64,000 bases of DNA from the NCBI RefSeq assembly GCF_047123305.1, contig NZ_CP138918.1, forward strand, positions 3,844,001 to 3,908,000, in the 5' to 3' direction. The stretch is from Thalassobius sp047123305. Its GTDB lineage: Bacteria > Pseudomonadota > Alphaproteobacteria > Rhodobacterales > Rhodobacteraceae. A model generated the notes under the pieces. The model worked only from the letters and a program-made list of their open reading frames with translations. It was not told the origin of the DNA and did not search any database. The position numbers and the translations under genes are program-made. Of the stretch, positions 52,018 through 61,352 are shown piece after piece. Every line of letters starts with the position of its first letter. The first letter of the stretch is position 1.

Positions 52018-52488
52018 ATGCTGAGCTACGAAATCCTGCGGTTTCTGCATGTGTTTGGAGCGACGGTACTGCTCGGCACCGGTGCGGGCATTGCATTTTT
52101 CATGGTGGTCGCTCACCAAAGCCGCAATGCCGCGCTGATCGCCCATGTGGCAGGGATCGTGGTGCTGGCGGACATGGTGTTCACCGCCACGGCTGCGTTC
52201 TTTCAGCCGATCACCGGCTATCTGCTGATGCGAGAGGTCGGCTATGGGTTGAGCGACACTTGGGTGTGGCTGTCACTGGGGCTTTATATCTTTGTTGGAA
52301 TGTTCTGGCTGCCGGTGGTCTGGATCCAACTGCAGATGCGCAATCTGGCCCGTACGGCGGCCTCCTCTGGCGCTTCTCTGCCGCAGCGGTATTTCCGGCT
52401 CTACCGGATCTGGTTCGCCTGTGGCTTTCCCGCCTTCTTTGCGGTGCTTGCGATCCTTTGGCTGATGCTAACGCGGCCCGCGTTCTGA
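52018..52488 (+). CDS. DUF2269 family membrane protein
   Basis: The 156-aa inner-membrane protein has four hydrophobic segments and the DUF2269 opening (LRFLHVFGATVLLGTGAGIAFFM). It contains R-YRIWFACGFPAF near its end. The ATG at 52018 is the best start; a GTG at 52009 overlaps the stop of the preceding gene and is an alternative. It is coupled to the SDR-DoxX gene. The family function is unknown to me. Confidence 0.85.
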   Translation: MLSYEILRFLHVFGATVLLGTGAGIAFFMVVAHQSRNAALIAHVAGIVVLADMVFTATAAFFQPITGYLLMREVGYGLSDTWVWLSLGLYIFVGMFWLPVVWIQLQMRNLARTAASSGASLPQRYFRLYRIWFACGFPAFFAVLAILWLMLTRPAF

Positions 52489-52549
52489 GCCGCAGGGGAC
52501 TGGCAGGGCCACGGTTGCAGATTGAGTATTTGCGGATCGTTGAACGCGC

Positions 52550-54277
52550 TTAGCTGTGTTCCTCGGCCGCGGTGGCCGCGAGGGCGCGGTTGTAGGTTTC
52601 CAACGCATCCACATGGAACAACGCGCCGTGCAGCGCCCGTCCGCCGGCGTCATCCGCGGCCCCGACAACAGGGATGAAGGGTACCCCCGCCTTGTCAAAC
52701 AGCGGCATCGCCTCTTGCAGGGTTGCGTCCGGGGAGAGGAAAATCCCGTCTTCGATCATCTCATGGCACTGGTCCGTGTCTGCCGCGCCGGGATCTTCGG
52801 GCGCGCGCATCACGGCGGCTGCGCGGAACATCGCCAGCAGGTAGGATTGCGGACCTGCCGCCACACAGGCACCGCGCCGCTCCAGCTGGGTGAGGAAAAA
52901 CGAGCGGTCCACCAACCGCGAGGCCAGCGCGGTCGAGAGCGACACTGCCACCATTACCGCCAGACCGGTCTGCCAGTCGCCGGTCATTTCAAACACAATC
53001 ATCGTGGTCGAGATAGGTGCCCCCAGAACCGCCGCCGCCACAGCCCCCATGCCCGCCAATGCGTAAAGCGTATGGGCACCCGAAACTTCTGGAAACAGAC
53101 TGGTGGCGATCAGCCCGAAAGCAAGACCGGTAAAGGCCCCGATCATCAGCGAAGGGGAGAACATGCCGCCCCCCATGCGGCCTGCCATGGTGATCGCCAC
53201 CGCAACCACCTTGACCACCGCAAAGAGCACCGCCTGCCACAGCAGGATCTGCCCCGTCAGCGTTGCCGAGAGTGTTTCATAGCCCACCCCGATGATATGC
53301 GGGAAAGCAACGGCAATCAGCCCCAGCAAAGCCCCCGCCACCGTGGGGCGCAACCAGCGGGGCATACCCGTGCGCTGTTGCACGAGGTTGCCAAAATCCT
53401 CAGCAAAAAAGACCGAACGCATCAGCACCGTCGCCACCAAGCCGCAGACAAGCCCCAAGAGGATGAAGGCAGGCAGTTCAATATAGAACTCCAGCACATT
53501 GTCGGCAGGCAGCAGAAATTCTGTCACCCCACCATATTCCAGCCGGTTGATGATGGTGCCCGCGACCGAGGCGATCACAATCGGGGCGAAGGCATGCACC
53601 GCAAAGTGGCGCAGCACCACCTCCAGCGCAAACAGCGCACCTGCAATGGGGGCGTTGAACGAGGCCGACACCGCCGCCGCCACGGCGCAGCCCAAGAGGT
53701 CACGGCCAGTGATACCATCGGCGCGCAATTCATCGCTGACCCGGGACGAAATCATCGCCGCCATATGCACTACCGGCCCTTCGCGGCCTGTTGATCCGCC
53801 CGAGGACAGGGTGATGAGCGAGGCAAAAGCCGAGGCAAACCCCGCCTTATACTCCACCCGCCCGTTGTGCATGGCCGCGCCTTCGATGACATCGGCGACG
53901 GAACGCACCCGACCATCGGGTGTAAACAGGTGCAGGATGATCCCAGTCAGCAGGCCGCCCAGAATGGGCAGCAGCAGGATCCAGTACCACGGCAGGGTCT
54001 CGGCAAAAGAATGCAGCCGCGCCACATCATCAGTGCCATAGAGAAAGGCCTGCAGGCTCTCGATCCCTTTGCGGAACCCAAGCGCGGCAAAACCAGCGCC
54101 GGTACCGATAGCGGCGGCGATCAGCCAGAACTGCACCTGCGACGGGCCTTGCCGGCGCATCAGGCGGTAGGCCTCCACAAAGGAGTGCAGCCAATCGCGC
54201 GTCAGCCGGATCAGATGGGTGCGGGTGCCGTCGGACAATGTGATCTCCTGCCGCAGGGCCTGTCTCTGGCGCCTCAT
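52550..54277 (-). CDS. ClC-family chloride channel/transporter with CBS-like tail
   Basis: The 575-aa membrane protein has the ClC core of about 18 helices and a C-terminal CBS-like segment (residues about 500-565). The gating glutamate is present in STGREGPVV (Glu166). The GxFxP motif is GGMFSPSLMIG. The position of the proton glutamate (E203 in E. coli ClC, FIIEE) reads LFALEV here, so valine as in eukaryotic ClC channels. The first filter motif GSGIP is poorly conserved (RSVAD). The ATG at 54277 is preferred; a frame extension overlaps the divergent gene. Confidence 0.88.
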   Translation of the reverse strand: MRRQRQALRQEITLSDGTRTHLIRLTRDWLHSFVEAYRLMRRQGPSQVQFWLIAAAIGTGAGFAALGFRKGIESLQAFLYGTDDVARLHSFAETLPWYWILLLPILGGLLTGIILHLFTPDGRVRSVADVIEGAAMHNGRVEYKAGFASAFASLITLSSGGSTGREGPVVHMAAMISSRVSDELRADGITGRDLLGCAVAAAVSASFNAPIAGALFALEVVLRHFAVHAFAPIVIASVAGTIINRLEYGGVTEFLLPADNVLEFYIELPAFILLGLVCGLVATVLMRSVFFAEDFGNLVQQRTGMPRWLRPTVAGALLGLIAVAFPHIIGVGYETLSATLTGQILLWQAVLFAVVKVVAVAITMAGRMGGGMFSPSLMIGAFTGLAFGLIATSLFPEVSGAHTLYALAGMGAVAAAVLGAPISTTMIVFEMTGDWQTGLAVMVAVSLSTALASRLVDRSFFLTQLERRGACVAAGPQSYLLAMFRAAAVMRAPEDPGAADTDQCHEMIEDGIFLSPDATLQEAMPLFDKAGVPFIPVVGAADDAGGRALHGALFHVDALETYNRALAATAAEEHS

Positions 54278-54321
54278 GGCTGGATCGCCTAGGGTGCGCC
54301 GCAGGAATGACGGAGGCCCCC

Positions 54322-55695
54322 ATGTCGATCGATACAGCAATCGAAGCGCTATCTACCCTTCTAGGACAACGGCTTAGCCGCTCCAAGTCCGATCTTGACC
54401 AACATGGCACCTCAGAGACGCATTTTGCCCTGACCCCGCCCGATGCGGTGGCCTATCCGGCAAACACCGAAGAGGTCAGCGAGATTGTGAAGATCTGCGC
54501 CGCCCATGGCTGTCCGGTTGTGGGCTTTGGCGCGGGCACCTCTTTGGAGGGGCAGACATTGGCGGTTCAAGGCGGTGTGGTGGTGGATTTCCGTGACATG
54601 GCGGCGGTGCTGCATGTCGGGGCCGAGGACATGGACGTCACCGTGCAACCCGGCATCACCCGCGAAGTGCTGAACGAAGAACTGCGTGCCACTGGGTTGA
54701 TGTTTCCGGTCGATCCCGGTGCCAATGCCTCGATCGGCGGTATGGCCTCGACCCGGGCCAGCGGCACAACAGCGGTGCGCTATGGCACCATGCGCGACAA
54801 TGTACTGGGGCTGGAGGTGGTTCTGGCGGACGGGCGCATCATTCAGACCGGCACACGGGCGCGCAAATCCGCCGCCGGCTACGATTTGACCGCACTGTTT
54901 GTGGGCGCGGAGGGCACGCTGGGGCTGATCACCGCCCTTACCCTACGGCTACAAGGCCAGCCCGAGGCGGTGACCTCAGCCGTCTGTGCCTTTGACGATA
55001 TCGAGGCGGCGGTCAGCGCGGTGCAGATGACCATCCAGATGGGCATCCCTATGGCGCGGATCGAATTTGTTGATGCTGCCACCGTGGCTGCGGTGAATGC
55101 CTATTCCAAAATGGACCTGCCGCTCTGCCCGCATCTGCTGATCGAGTTTCATGGCTCTGAGACGGCAGTGGAAGAACAGGCGACCCTGTTTGGTGAAGTA
55201 GTTGAAGAGTTCGGCGCCAAAGGCTTTGAATGGGCCAAAAAGGCAGAGGAGCGCAAAGCGCTCTGGACCATGCGCCACCATGCCTATTGGGCGATTGTGC
55301 AGTCCCGCAAGGGCTGCAAGGCGCTGGTGACGGACATCTGCGTGCCGATCTCAAAACTGGCCGAAGCGGTGGAGCAGACCCGCGCTGATATCGCCGCCTC
55401 ACCCATTGAGGGGCCTATTCTGGGGCATGTGGGCGATGGCAACTTCCACGCCATTCTGCTGTTTGATGAGAGCAATGAGGGTGAGGTGCAGGCCGCCCAT
55501 GATCTGTCGCACCAGATGGTCGAACGGGCGCTGGCGCTTGGCGGCACGGCCACCGGTGAACATGGCATCGGCATGGGCAAGAAGAAGTACATGCGGGCCG
55601 AACATGGCGCCGCCTGGGATGTGATGGGCGACATCAAACAGGCGCTGGACCCGCAGAACCTGATGAATCCCGGCAAACTGGTGCGGGGCAACTGA
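54322..55695 (+). CDS. FAD-linked 2-hydroxyacid dehydrogenase (D-lactate dehydrogenase/GlcD type)
   Basis: The 457-aa flavoprotein has a VAO-type FAD domain with VVGFGAGTSLEGQ (PP-loop) and the second FAD block NASIGGMASTRASGT. The C-terminal segment HVGDGNFHAILLFD ... TGEHGIGMGKKKYM is the substrate and metal site of D-lactate dehydrogenase/glycolate oxidase GlcD-like enzymes. The start is the ATG at 54322, preceded by GACGGAGG. It is divergent from the ClC gene with 44 bp between starts. D-lactate or another 2-hydroxy acid is the likely substrate. Confidence 0.9.
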   Translation: MSIDTAIEALSTLLGQRLSRSKSDLDQHGTSETHFALTPPDAVAYPANTEEVSEIVKICAAHGCPVVGFGAGTSLEGQTLAVQGGVVVDFRDMAAVLHVGAEDMDVTVQPGITREVLNEELRATGLMFPVDPGANASIGGMASTRASGTTAVRYGTMRDNVLGLEVVLADGRIIQTGTRARKSAAGYDLTALFVGAEGTLGLITALTLRLQGQPEAVTSAVCAFDDIEAAVSAVQMTIQMGIPMARIEFVDAATVAAVNAYSKMDLPLCPHLLIEFHGSETAVEEQATLFGEVVEEFGAKGFEWAKKAEERKALWTMRHHAYWAIVQSRKGCKALVTDICVPISKLAEAVEQTRADIAASPIEGPILGHVGDGNFHAILLFDESNEGEVQAAHDLSHQMVERALALGGTATGEHGIGMGKKKYMRAEHGAAWDVMGDIKQALDPQNLMNPGKLVRGN

Positions 55696-55745
55696 TCCGC
55701 AAATTGTGGTCAGCGGGGCCGGGTCCGCCCCCCCGCGGCGCTAGA

Positions 55746-57401
55746 TCAGCGTGCGGCCAATAGGGATTTCGCGGCGGCGCGGGCCTCTTCGGTGATGTGA
55801 TCACCGGAGACCATACGCGCAATCTCATCCACACGTTCGCCGTCATCCAGCGGCACAACCCGCGAGGTGGTGACATTGTCCTCCACCTGCTTTTCCACCC
55901 GCCAGTGATGCGCGCCAAGGGCGGCCACCTGCGGCGAGTGGGTGACCACCAGAACCTGACCGCCCTCGGACAACGCTGACAAACGGCGCCCTACGGCATC
56001 TGCGGTTGCGCCGCCAACGCCGCGGTCGATCTCGTCAAAGATCATGGTCACGCCGGATTGGGTCTGGCTCAGGCAGACTTTCAGGGCCAGCAGGAAACGG
56101 CTGAGTTCGCCGCCCGAAGCGATCTTGCCCAGGGGACCTGCCGGAGCGCCGGGGTTTGTGGCCACGGTGAATGCCACCTCATCGCGACCTTCGGGTCCGG
56201 CTTCGGCCAGATTCACACCGGTACGGAACACGGCGCGTTCCATTTTCAGCGGGGCCAGTTCCGCCGAAACCGCCGCATCCAGCTTGGCGGCGGAGGTGCC
56301 GCGCGCCTCGGTCAGGGTATCGGCGGCCTGATCATAGGCCAGCTCTGCCGCTTTGACCGTCTGCGCCAGTTCGGCAAGGTCGCCCTCGCCTTGATCCAGT
56401 GTTTTCAGACGCACCCGCAGATCGTCACCAAACTTGGCCAGATCATCGGCCACAATCGAATGTTTGCGGGCCAGCGCGCGAATGGCGAAGAGGCGTTCTT
56501 CACAAATTTCCAGCTCATGCGGATCAAACCGCAGCTGGTCCAGCGCGCCCTCAACGCCCTGCACTGCTTCGCCCAATTCAGCAAAGGCACGGCCCAGAGC
56601 ATCAATCGGCGCGTCCAACAGGCCTTCAACCTGCTGCGTGGCATCTTCTAGCCAGCGCACGGCGTCGCCCATCGCGCCTTCGGCGCCGTCGCCTGACAGT
56701 GCCTGAAACGCGCGCGCCACATCTTCGCGGACCTTTTCAGCGCCCTGCATCTGGCGGCGGCGAATGTCTAGTTCCGCCTCTTCACCGGGCTGCGGATCCA
56801 GCTGATCAAATTCGGCCACCGCATGGCGCAGGAATTCCTCTTCGGCGCGGATTTCGGCAATCGCCGCCTCGGCCTTGGCCAAAGCCTTGCGTGCCTTAGA
56901 CAGCTCCCGCCAACGCAGACGCACATCCTCTTGCAACGCCGGATAGGCGCCAAAAGCGTCCAGCAATCCGCGGTGCCCCTTGGCATCCAACAGGCCACGG
57001 TCATCATGCTGGCCGTGCAATTCAATCAGGGTTTCCGACAGCTGCCGCAGCACTTCGCCCGAACAGCGTCGATCGTTGACCCAGGCCGTTTTGCGCCCGT
57101 CCTTACGGTTCACACGACGCAGGATCAGCTCATCCCCGTCCGACGGCATGCCTGCCTCGTCCAGCACCGCATGGGCGGCGTGATCTTCTGGCAGTTCAAA
57201 GACGGCAACAACCTCGCCCTGATCCGCGCCCGTACGCACCAGTTCAGCCCGTCCGCGCCAGCCCAGCACAAAGCCCAGCGAATCCAGCAGGATCGACTTA
57301 CCAGCGCCGGTTTCCCCGGTCAGCACATTGAGACCCGGTTGGAAATCCAGGTCCAACCGGTCAATGATCAGCATGTCGCGAATTTCAAGCGCGCGCAGCA
57401 T
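55746..57401 (-). CDS. recN: DNA repair protein RecN
   Basis: SMC-like ATPase that acts early in double-strand-break repair. The 551-aa protein has the N-terminal Walker A GETGAGKS (29-36), a long central coiled coil, the ABC-type signature ASGGELSRFLLALK, and the Walker B TMIFDEIDRGVGG. Its length is normal for RecN. No GTTC-N7-GTTC SOS box is visible in the 33 bp between bamD and recN, so it may be transcribed with bamD or from a promoter in bamD. Confidence 0.96.
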   Translation of the reverse strand: MLRALEIRDMLIIDRLDLDFQPGLNVLTGETGAGKSILLDSLGFVLGWRGRAELVRTGADQGEVVAVFELPEDHAAHAVLDEAGMPSDGDELILRRVNRKDGRKTAWVNDRRCSGEVLRQLSETLIELHGQHDDRGLLDAKGHRGLLDAFGAYPALQEDVRLRWRELSKARKALAKAEAAIAEIRAEEEFLRHAVAEFDQLDPQPGEEAELDIRRRQMQGAEKVREDVARAFQALSGDGAEGAMGDAVRWLEDATQQVEGLLDAPIDALGRAFAELGEAVQGVEGALDQLRFDPHELEICEERLFAIRALARKHSIVADDLAKFGDDLRVRLKTLDQGEGDLAELAQTVKAAELAYDQAADTLTEARGTSAAKLDAAVSAELAPLKMERAVFRTGVNLAEAGPEGRDEVAFTVATNPGAPAGPLGKIASGGELSRFLLALKVCLSQTQSGVTMIFDEIDRGVGGATADAVGRRLSALSEGGQVLVVTHSPQVAALGAHHWRVEKQVEDNVTTSRVVPLDDGERVDEIARMVSGDHITEEARAAAKSLLAAR

Positions 57402-57434
57402 CGGCCTTCCTTCTCCGGATCAGACCCAAGCGGG

Positions 57435-58283
57435 TCAGATCCACTTGCCCTGAAGGGTCTGACGATAGATCTGACGCAGCCAGCTGTCGCCTGTGGCTTC
57501 CAGTTCCAGCCCGCGACCGGTCAGCAGCTTGTAACTGTCCTCGTACCAGTCGGTGGAGCGGAAGTTATGGCCCAGGATTGCACCTGCAGTCTGTGCTTCC
57601 TGTGTCAGCCCCAGCGAGAGATAGGCCTCGACCAGCCGGTGCAGCGCTTCGGCGGCGTGGCTGGTGGTCTGAAATTCCTCGACCACCACGCGGAAGCGGT
57701 TGATCGCCGCCGGGAAATGTTCCCGACGCAGGTAATACCGACCGATCTCCATCTCTTTGCCGGCCAGATGGTCAAAGGCCAGGTCGAACTTCAGGATGGC
57801 AGAGCGGGCATATTCGCTGTCGGGGTAGCGTTCGATAACAGTGCGCAGCGATTGCAACGCCTGGAAGGTCAGACCCTGATCGCGGCCCACCTCGTCAATC
57901 TGGTCATAGTAGCTCAGCGCCAGCAGATACTGCGCATAAGCCGCATCTTCGTCGGTTGGGTAGAAGTCGATATAGCGCTGCGCTGCGCCGCGGCTGTTCT
58001 CGTAGTCCTTATCCTTGTGATAGGAGAAGGCCTGCATGATCAGCCCGCGCTTGGCCCAGTCGGAATACGGGTACAGGCGCTCAATCTCAGAGAAATAGAA
58101 CGCCGCCTGATCCGGCTTCTTGCGTTCCAGTTCGTATTCGGCACGGCCAAAGATCTGTTCAGCGGTGTAGGTTTCCAGCGGGATCTTGCGCCCTTCGGTG
58201 CCGCCATCGCCGCCGCACGCAGCCAGCGTACCAGCTAGGAGAAGAACCGCGATCCCCCGTTTACGCGACCCAATGCCTGTCAT
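57435..58283 (-). CDS. bamD: Outer membrane protein assembly factor BamD (lipoprotein)
   Basis: Essential lipoprotein of the BAM complex, which inserts beta-barrel proteins in the outer membrane. The 282-aa precursor has a lipobox LAAC (Cys23) and then tetratricopeptide repeats (AEQIFGRAEYELERKKPDQAA and the following helix pairs to about residue 240). The ATG at 58283 is chosen because the upstream frame, to 58349, lacks a signal peptide and includes intergenic sequence. It follows lpxC, separated by that gene's terminator, and precedes recN by 33 bp. Confidence 0.95.
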   Translation of the reverse strand: MTGIGSRKRGIAVLLLAGTLAACGGDGGTEGRKIPLETYTAEQIFGRAEYELERKKPDQAAFYFSEIERLYPYSDWAKRGLIMQAFSYHKDKDYENSRGAAQRYIDFYPTDEDAAYAQYLLALSYYDQIDEVGRDQGLTFQALQSLRTVIERYPDSEYARSAILKFDLAFDHLAGKEMEIGRYYLRREHFPAAINRFRVVVEEFQTTSHAAEALHRLVEAYLSLGLTQEAQTAGAILGHNFRSTDWYEDSYKLLTGRGLELEATGDSWLRQIYRQTLQGKWI

Positions 58284-58407
58284 GATCTGTCTACCCTCAC
58301 CTGGACTTCCACTGCATTGATAGCGCAGTGCTTCCTGAGGTCCTAGCACAGAAAATTGCGAGGCAAAACGTCTTTGGCAGGTTTTCGCCCGTCACCGCAC
58401 AGGCTGA

Positions 58408-58444
58408 AACGACAAAAGGACCGCAGCGGACTGCGATCCCTTTT
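58408..58444 (-). terminator. Terminator after lpxC
   Basis: On the minus strand AAAAGGGATCGCAG / CTGCGGTCCTTTT forms a stem of about 13 pairs with one bulge and a TCCG loop, ending in a short T-run. It lies about 36 nt past the lpxC stop. Confidence 0.75.
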
Positions 58445-58479
58445 CGGAGTCACTTTTTCAAGTGAGAATTCCCCGTCGC

Positions 58480-59403
58480 TTAGGCGACAGCGGGGATTTC
58501 ATCCAAGTGCACACCAACCCCGGGCAGACGGGCCTGCATGTCGCGATCACAGGTCACCATGCGGAAGGCATCGGGCTGGGCAAAGAGTGCGCGCAACAGG
58601 TCGTTGGTCACCGCATGACCGGCGCGGAAACCGGTGTAATGTCCCAGGATCGGGGCCCCTGCAAGCGCCAGATCGCCAAGCGCATCCAGCATTTTATGGC
58701 GCACCGGTTCATCCGCGTGGCGCAAGCCCGCGCCGCTTTCGACCACGGCACCGTCAAAGACCACAGCGTTTTCACCGGCCACGCCGCCAAGCGCCAGACC
58801 GTTGTCTTGCATCCACTCGACTTCGGCACGGCGGCAGAAGGTGCGGCAGTTCGAAAGTTCCCGCACAAACGCGCCATTGGCCATCTGCAGACCTTTTTCC
58901 TGCACGCCGATCGCTTCTTCCTCAAAGCTGATGTGGAAATCGATACGCAATTCGTCTGCTGGCTCCAAACGGGCCCAGGCATCGCCCTTGCGCACATCAA
59001 CCGGTTTCAGGATTTCAATCACCCGCACCGGAGTTTCCTGCGACCGCAGGCCACGCGACAAGAGACCTTTGACAAACTGCGCCGAGCTGCCATCTAGGAT
59101 CGGCACTTCGGGGCCGTTCACATCCACCATTGCGTTGTGAATGCCACAGCCTGCCAGCGCCGCCATGATGTGTTCGACAGTAGACAGCGTGGTGCCGGCC
59201 TCATTGACGATTTTGGTGCAGAGCGGGGACTGGTGCACAACGTCATAACGGGCGGGTATCAGCGCATCGCAATCGGTGACATCGGTTCGACGGAACCAGA
59301 TGCCATGTTCTGGCGATGCCGGGTGAACCGTCATACGCACAGGTTTTCCAGAATGCAGCCCTACGCCGGTAAAGGTGACCGGCCCGTTCAATGTCGTCTG
59401 CAA
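58480..59403 (-). CDS. lpxC: UDP-3-O-acyl-N-acetylglucosamine deacetylase LpxC (TTG start)
   Basis: Zinc deacetylase that catalyses the first committed step of lipid A synthesis. From a TTG at 59403 the protein is 307 aa and begins MQTTLNGPVTFTGVGLHSG, as LpxC usually does. The zinc ligands then fall at His78, His236 and Asp240 and the catalytic His at 263, within two residues of the E. coli positions. GGGGA lies just upstream of the TTG. A GTG at 59475 would add 24 residues with a poor ribosome-binding site. The gene lies between ftsZ and bamD. Confidence 0.9.
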   Translation of the reverse strand: MQTTLNGPVTFTGVGLHSGKPVRMTVHPASPEHGIWFRRTDVTDCDALIPARYDVVHQSPLCTKIVNEAGTTLSTVEHIMAALAGCGIHNAMVDVNGPEVPILDGSSAQFVKGLLSRGLRSQETPVRVIEILKPVDVRKGDAWARLEPADELRIDFHISFEEEAIGVQEKGLQMANGAFVRELSNCRTFCRRAEVEWMQDNGLALGGVAGENAVVFDGAVVESGAGLRHADEPVRHKMLDALGDLALAGAPILGHYTGFRAGHAVTNDLLRALFAQPDAFRMVTCDRDMQARLPGVGVHLDEIPAVA

Positions 59404-59556
59404 GATCGTCCCCAGTATCTTGGCCCGCGTTAGGTGCGGAGCGCCATCTTCGTACTGGCGGGTGATCACAGTCACAACTCAATCTTTGTAACGCTCTGAA
59501 ACATGGCTGTTATAAATGCGCCAAAATCCGCTCATTAACCGAATAAGCCGTTGAGG

Positions 59557-59588
59557 GAAAAGGAAAAGAGCCGCCCTGGGGCGGCTCT
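59557..59588 (-). terminator. Rho-independent terminator after ftsZ
   Basis: On the minus strand AGAGCCGCC-CCAG-GGCGGCTCT is followed by TTTCCTTTTCCC. It lies about 70 nt beyond the ftsZ stop and separates ftsZ from lpxC. Confidence 0.8.
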
Positions 59589-59657
59589 GATTAATGATGT
59601 TTAACGTGAGGGAACCTGACCGATTTCCCGATGTTTTTTGACCAGATGGTCTGCAGA

Positions 59658-61352
59658 TCAGTTGGCCTGACGGCGCAGGAAGGCGGGGATTTCGATCCGA
59701 TCCTGTTCGGCCTCGTCCTCATATTCCTGATGCACCGGCTGCGCCTGTTGCGCCTGCTGGGCGCTGACCTGCGGCTGCTGACGCGCCACCGGGGCCTGCG
59801 GCTCCTGAGCGTGGCCGGTCATGCGGTTGATCAGCGAGTTCAGACCAAAGCGCGACTTTTCCTGATCGCCTGCCGAGGCTGCCGGAGCCGCCTGAGCTGC
59901 AGGCTGCTGCTGCGTGGGTTGCGGCGCGGGCTGCTGGGCTGCGGGGGCGTTGTGCACGGCCGCCTGCAGACGGGCCATCGCCTCGGGCGAAGGCTGACCT
60001 GCTGGGCGCGGCTGCGGTGCAACAAAACTCTCGGCAACCTCTTCCTGCGGGGCTTCATAGACATCGGCCTGCGGCTGGAACTGCTGAGGCTGTGGCTGGT
60101 AGGCCGGCGGCGGCAGGTCTGCAGCGCCTTGCTCTTCTTCGAAGATGTCTTCCATCTGATCCTGCGCGGCGGCCTGCTGCGCGTCCAGATCGCCAAACAG
60201 GCTGGGCTCTGCGGGAGCTTCGGCAACTGGGACCGGTGCGGGCTGTGCCGGTGCAGGTGCAGCCTGAACGGTTTCGATGGTGGGTGCCACCGGTGCAGGC
60301 GCCGCCTTGGCCTCTTCAACGCTGGTGGTCTGGGTCAGTGGCGCAGCCATGGAACGGCGCGGTACCGGGATGTCCTGTACCATTTCGGAAGCATCGATGC
60401 CGGTGGCCACAACGCTGACACGCATGCCGCCATCCAGTTCGGTGTCAAGGGTCGAGCCGACGATGATGTTGGCCTCGGGATCCACTTCCTCGCGGATGCG
60501 GTTGGCAGCTTCGTCCAGTTCGAACAGGGTCAGGTCGTGACCGCCGGTGATGTTGATCAGCACACCCTTCGCACCACGCAGGCTAATTTCGTCCAGCAGC
60601 GGGTTGGCGATGGCTTTCTCGGCGGCCTGAATCGCGCGATCTTCGCCAATCGCTTCGCCGGTGCCCATCATCGCTTTGCCCATCTCGTCCATCACGGCAC
60701 GCACATCGGCAAAGTCGAGGTTGATCAGGCCCGGACGGACCATCAGATCAGTGACCCCTTTAACGCCCTGATACAGCACGTCATCCGCCATCGAGAAGGC
60801 TTCGGTGAAGGTGGTTTTCTCATTGGCCAGACGGAACAGGTTTTGGTTCGGAATGATGATCAGCGTGTCGACCATCTTCTGCAGGGTCTCAACCCCTTCT
60901 TCCGCCTGACGCATGCGTTTTGCGCCTTCAAACTGGAAGGGTTTGGTCACAACACCCACGGTCAGCACGCCCAGCTCACGGGCGGCCTGTGCGATGATCG
61001 GCGCGGCGCCAGTGCCGGTGCCGCCGCCCATGCCAGCGGTGATGAAGCACATGTGGGCGCCCGCCAGGTGGTCAACGATCTGTTCAATGCTTTCTTCGGC
61101 AGCGGCGGCCCCAACGGTGGCACGGGCGCCTGCGCCCAGACCTTCGGTGACTTTCACACCCAGCTGGATCCGCGACTGCGCGCTGGATTGCTGCAGCGCC
61201 TGCGCATCGGTGTTGGCGACCACGAAATCGACCCCGGTCAGGTCTTTCTCGATCATGTTATTCACAGCATTGCCGCCAGCACCGCCGACGCCAAAGACCG
61301 TGATGCGGGGTTTCAAATCGTCGTGCCCGGGCACCGAAAGGTTCAATGTCAT
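59658..61352 (-). CDS. ftsZ: Cell division protein FtsZ
   Basis: Tubulin-like GTPase that forms the division ring. The 564-aa protein has the GTPase core in the first about 330 residues with GGGTGTG (109-115) and NTDAQAL. A very long Pro/Gln/Ala-rich linker follows, then the C-terminal peptide IEIPAFLRRQAN that binds FtsA. The ATG at 61352 is the family start (MTLNLSVPGHDDLKPRITVFGVGGAGGNAV). Two DnaA boxes lie about 300 bp upstream. In place of a direct ftsA-ftsZ junction, a lipoprotein gene intervenes. Confidence 0.96.
   Translation of the reverse strand: MTLNLSVPGHDDLKPRITVFGVGGAGGNAVNNMIEKDLTGVDFVVANTDAQALQQSSAQSRIQLGVKVTEGLGAGARATVGAAAAEESIEQIVDHLAGAHMCFITAGMGGGTGTGAAPIIAQAARELGVLTVGVVTKPFQFEGAKRMRQAEEGVETLQKMVDTLIIIPNQNLFRLANEKTTFTEAFSMADDVLYQGVKGVTDLMVRPGLINLDFADVRAVMDEMGKAMMGTGEAIGEDRAIQAAEKAIANPLLDEISLRGAKGVLINITGGHDLTLFELDEAANRIREEVDPEANIIVGSTLDTELDGGMRVSVVATGIDASEMVQDIPVPRRSMAAPLTQTTSVEEAKAAPAPVAPTIETVQAAPAPAQPAPVPVAEAPAEPSLFGDLDAQQAAAQDQMEDIFEEEQGAADLPPPAYQPQPQQFQPQADVYEAPQEEVAESFVAPQPRPAGQPSPEAMARLQAAVHNAPAAQQPAPQPTQQQPAAQAAPAASAGDQEKSRFGLNSLINRMTGHAQEPQAPVARQQPQVSAQQAQQAQPVHQEYEDEAEQDRIEIPAFLRRQAN

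Noticed and set aside
57402..57434. SOS box before recN
   Set aside because: No GTTC-N7-GTTC pattern is present in the bamD-recN gap.
59590..59606. CtrA site downstream of ftsZ (TTAA repeats)
   Set aside because: The TTAA copies are 6 bp apart, not the required 7, and it lies after the ftsZ stop.
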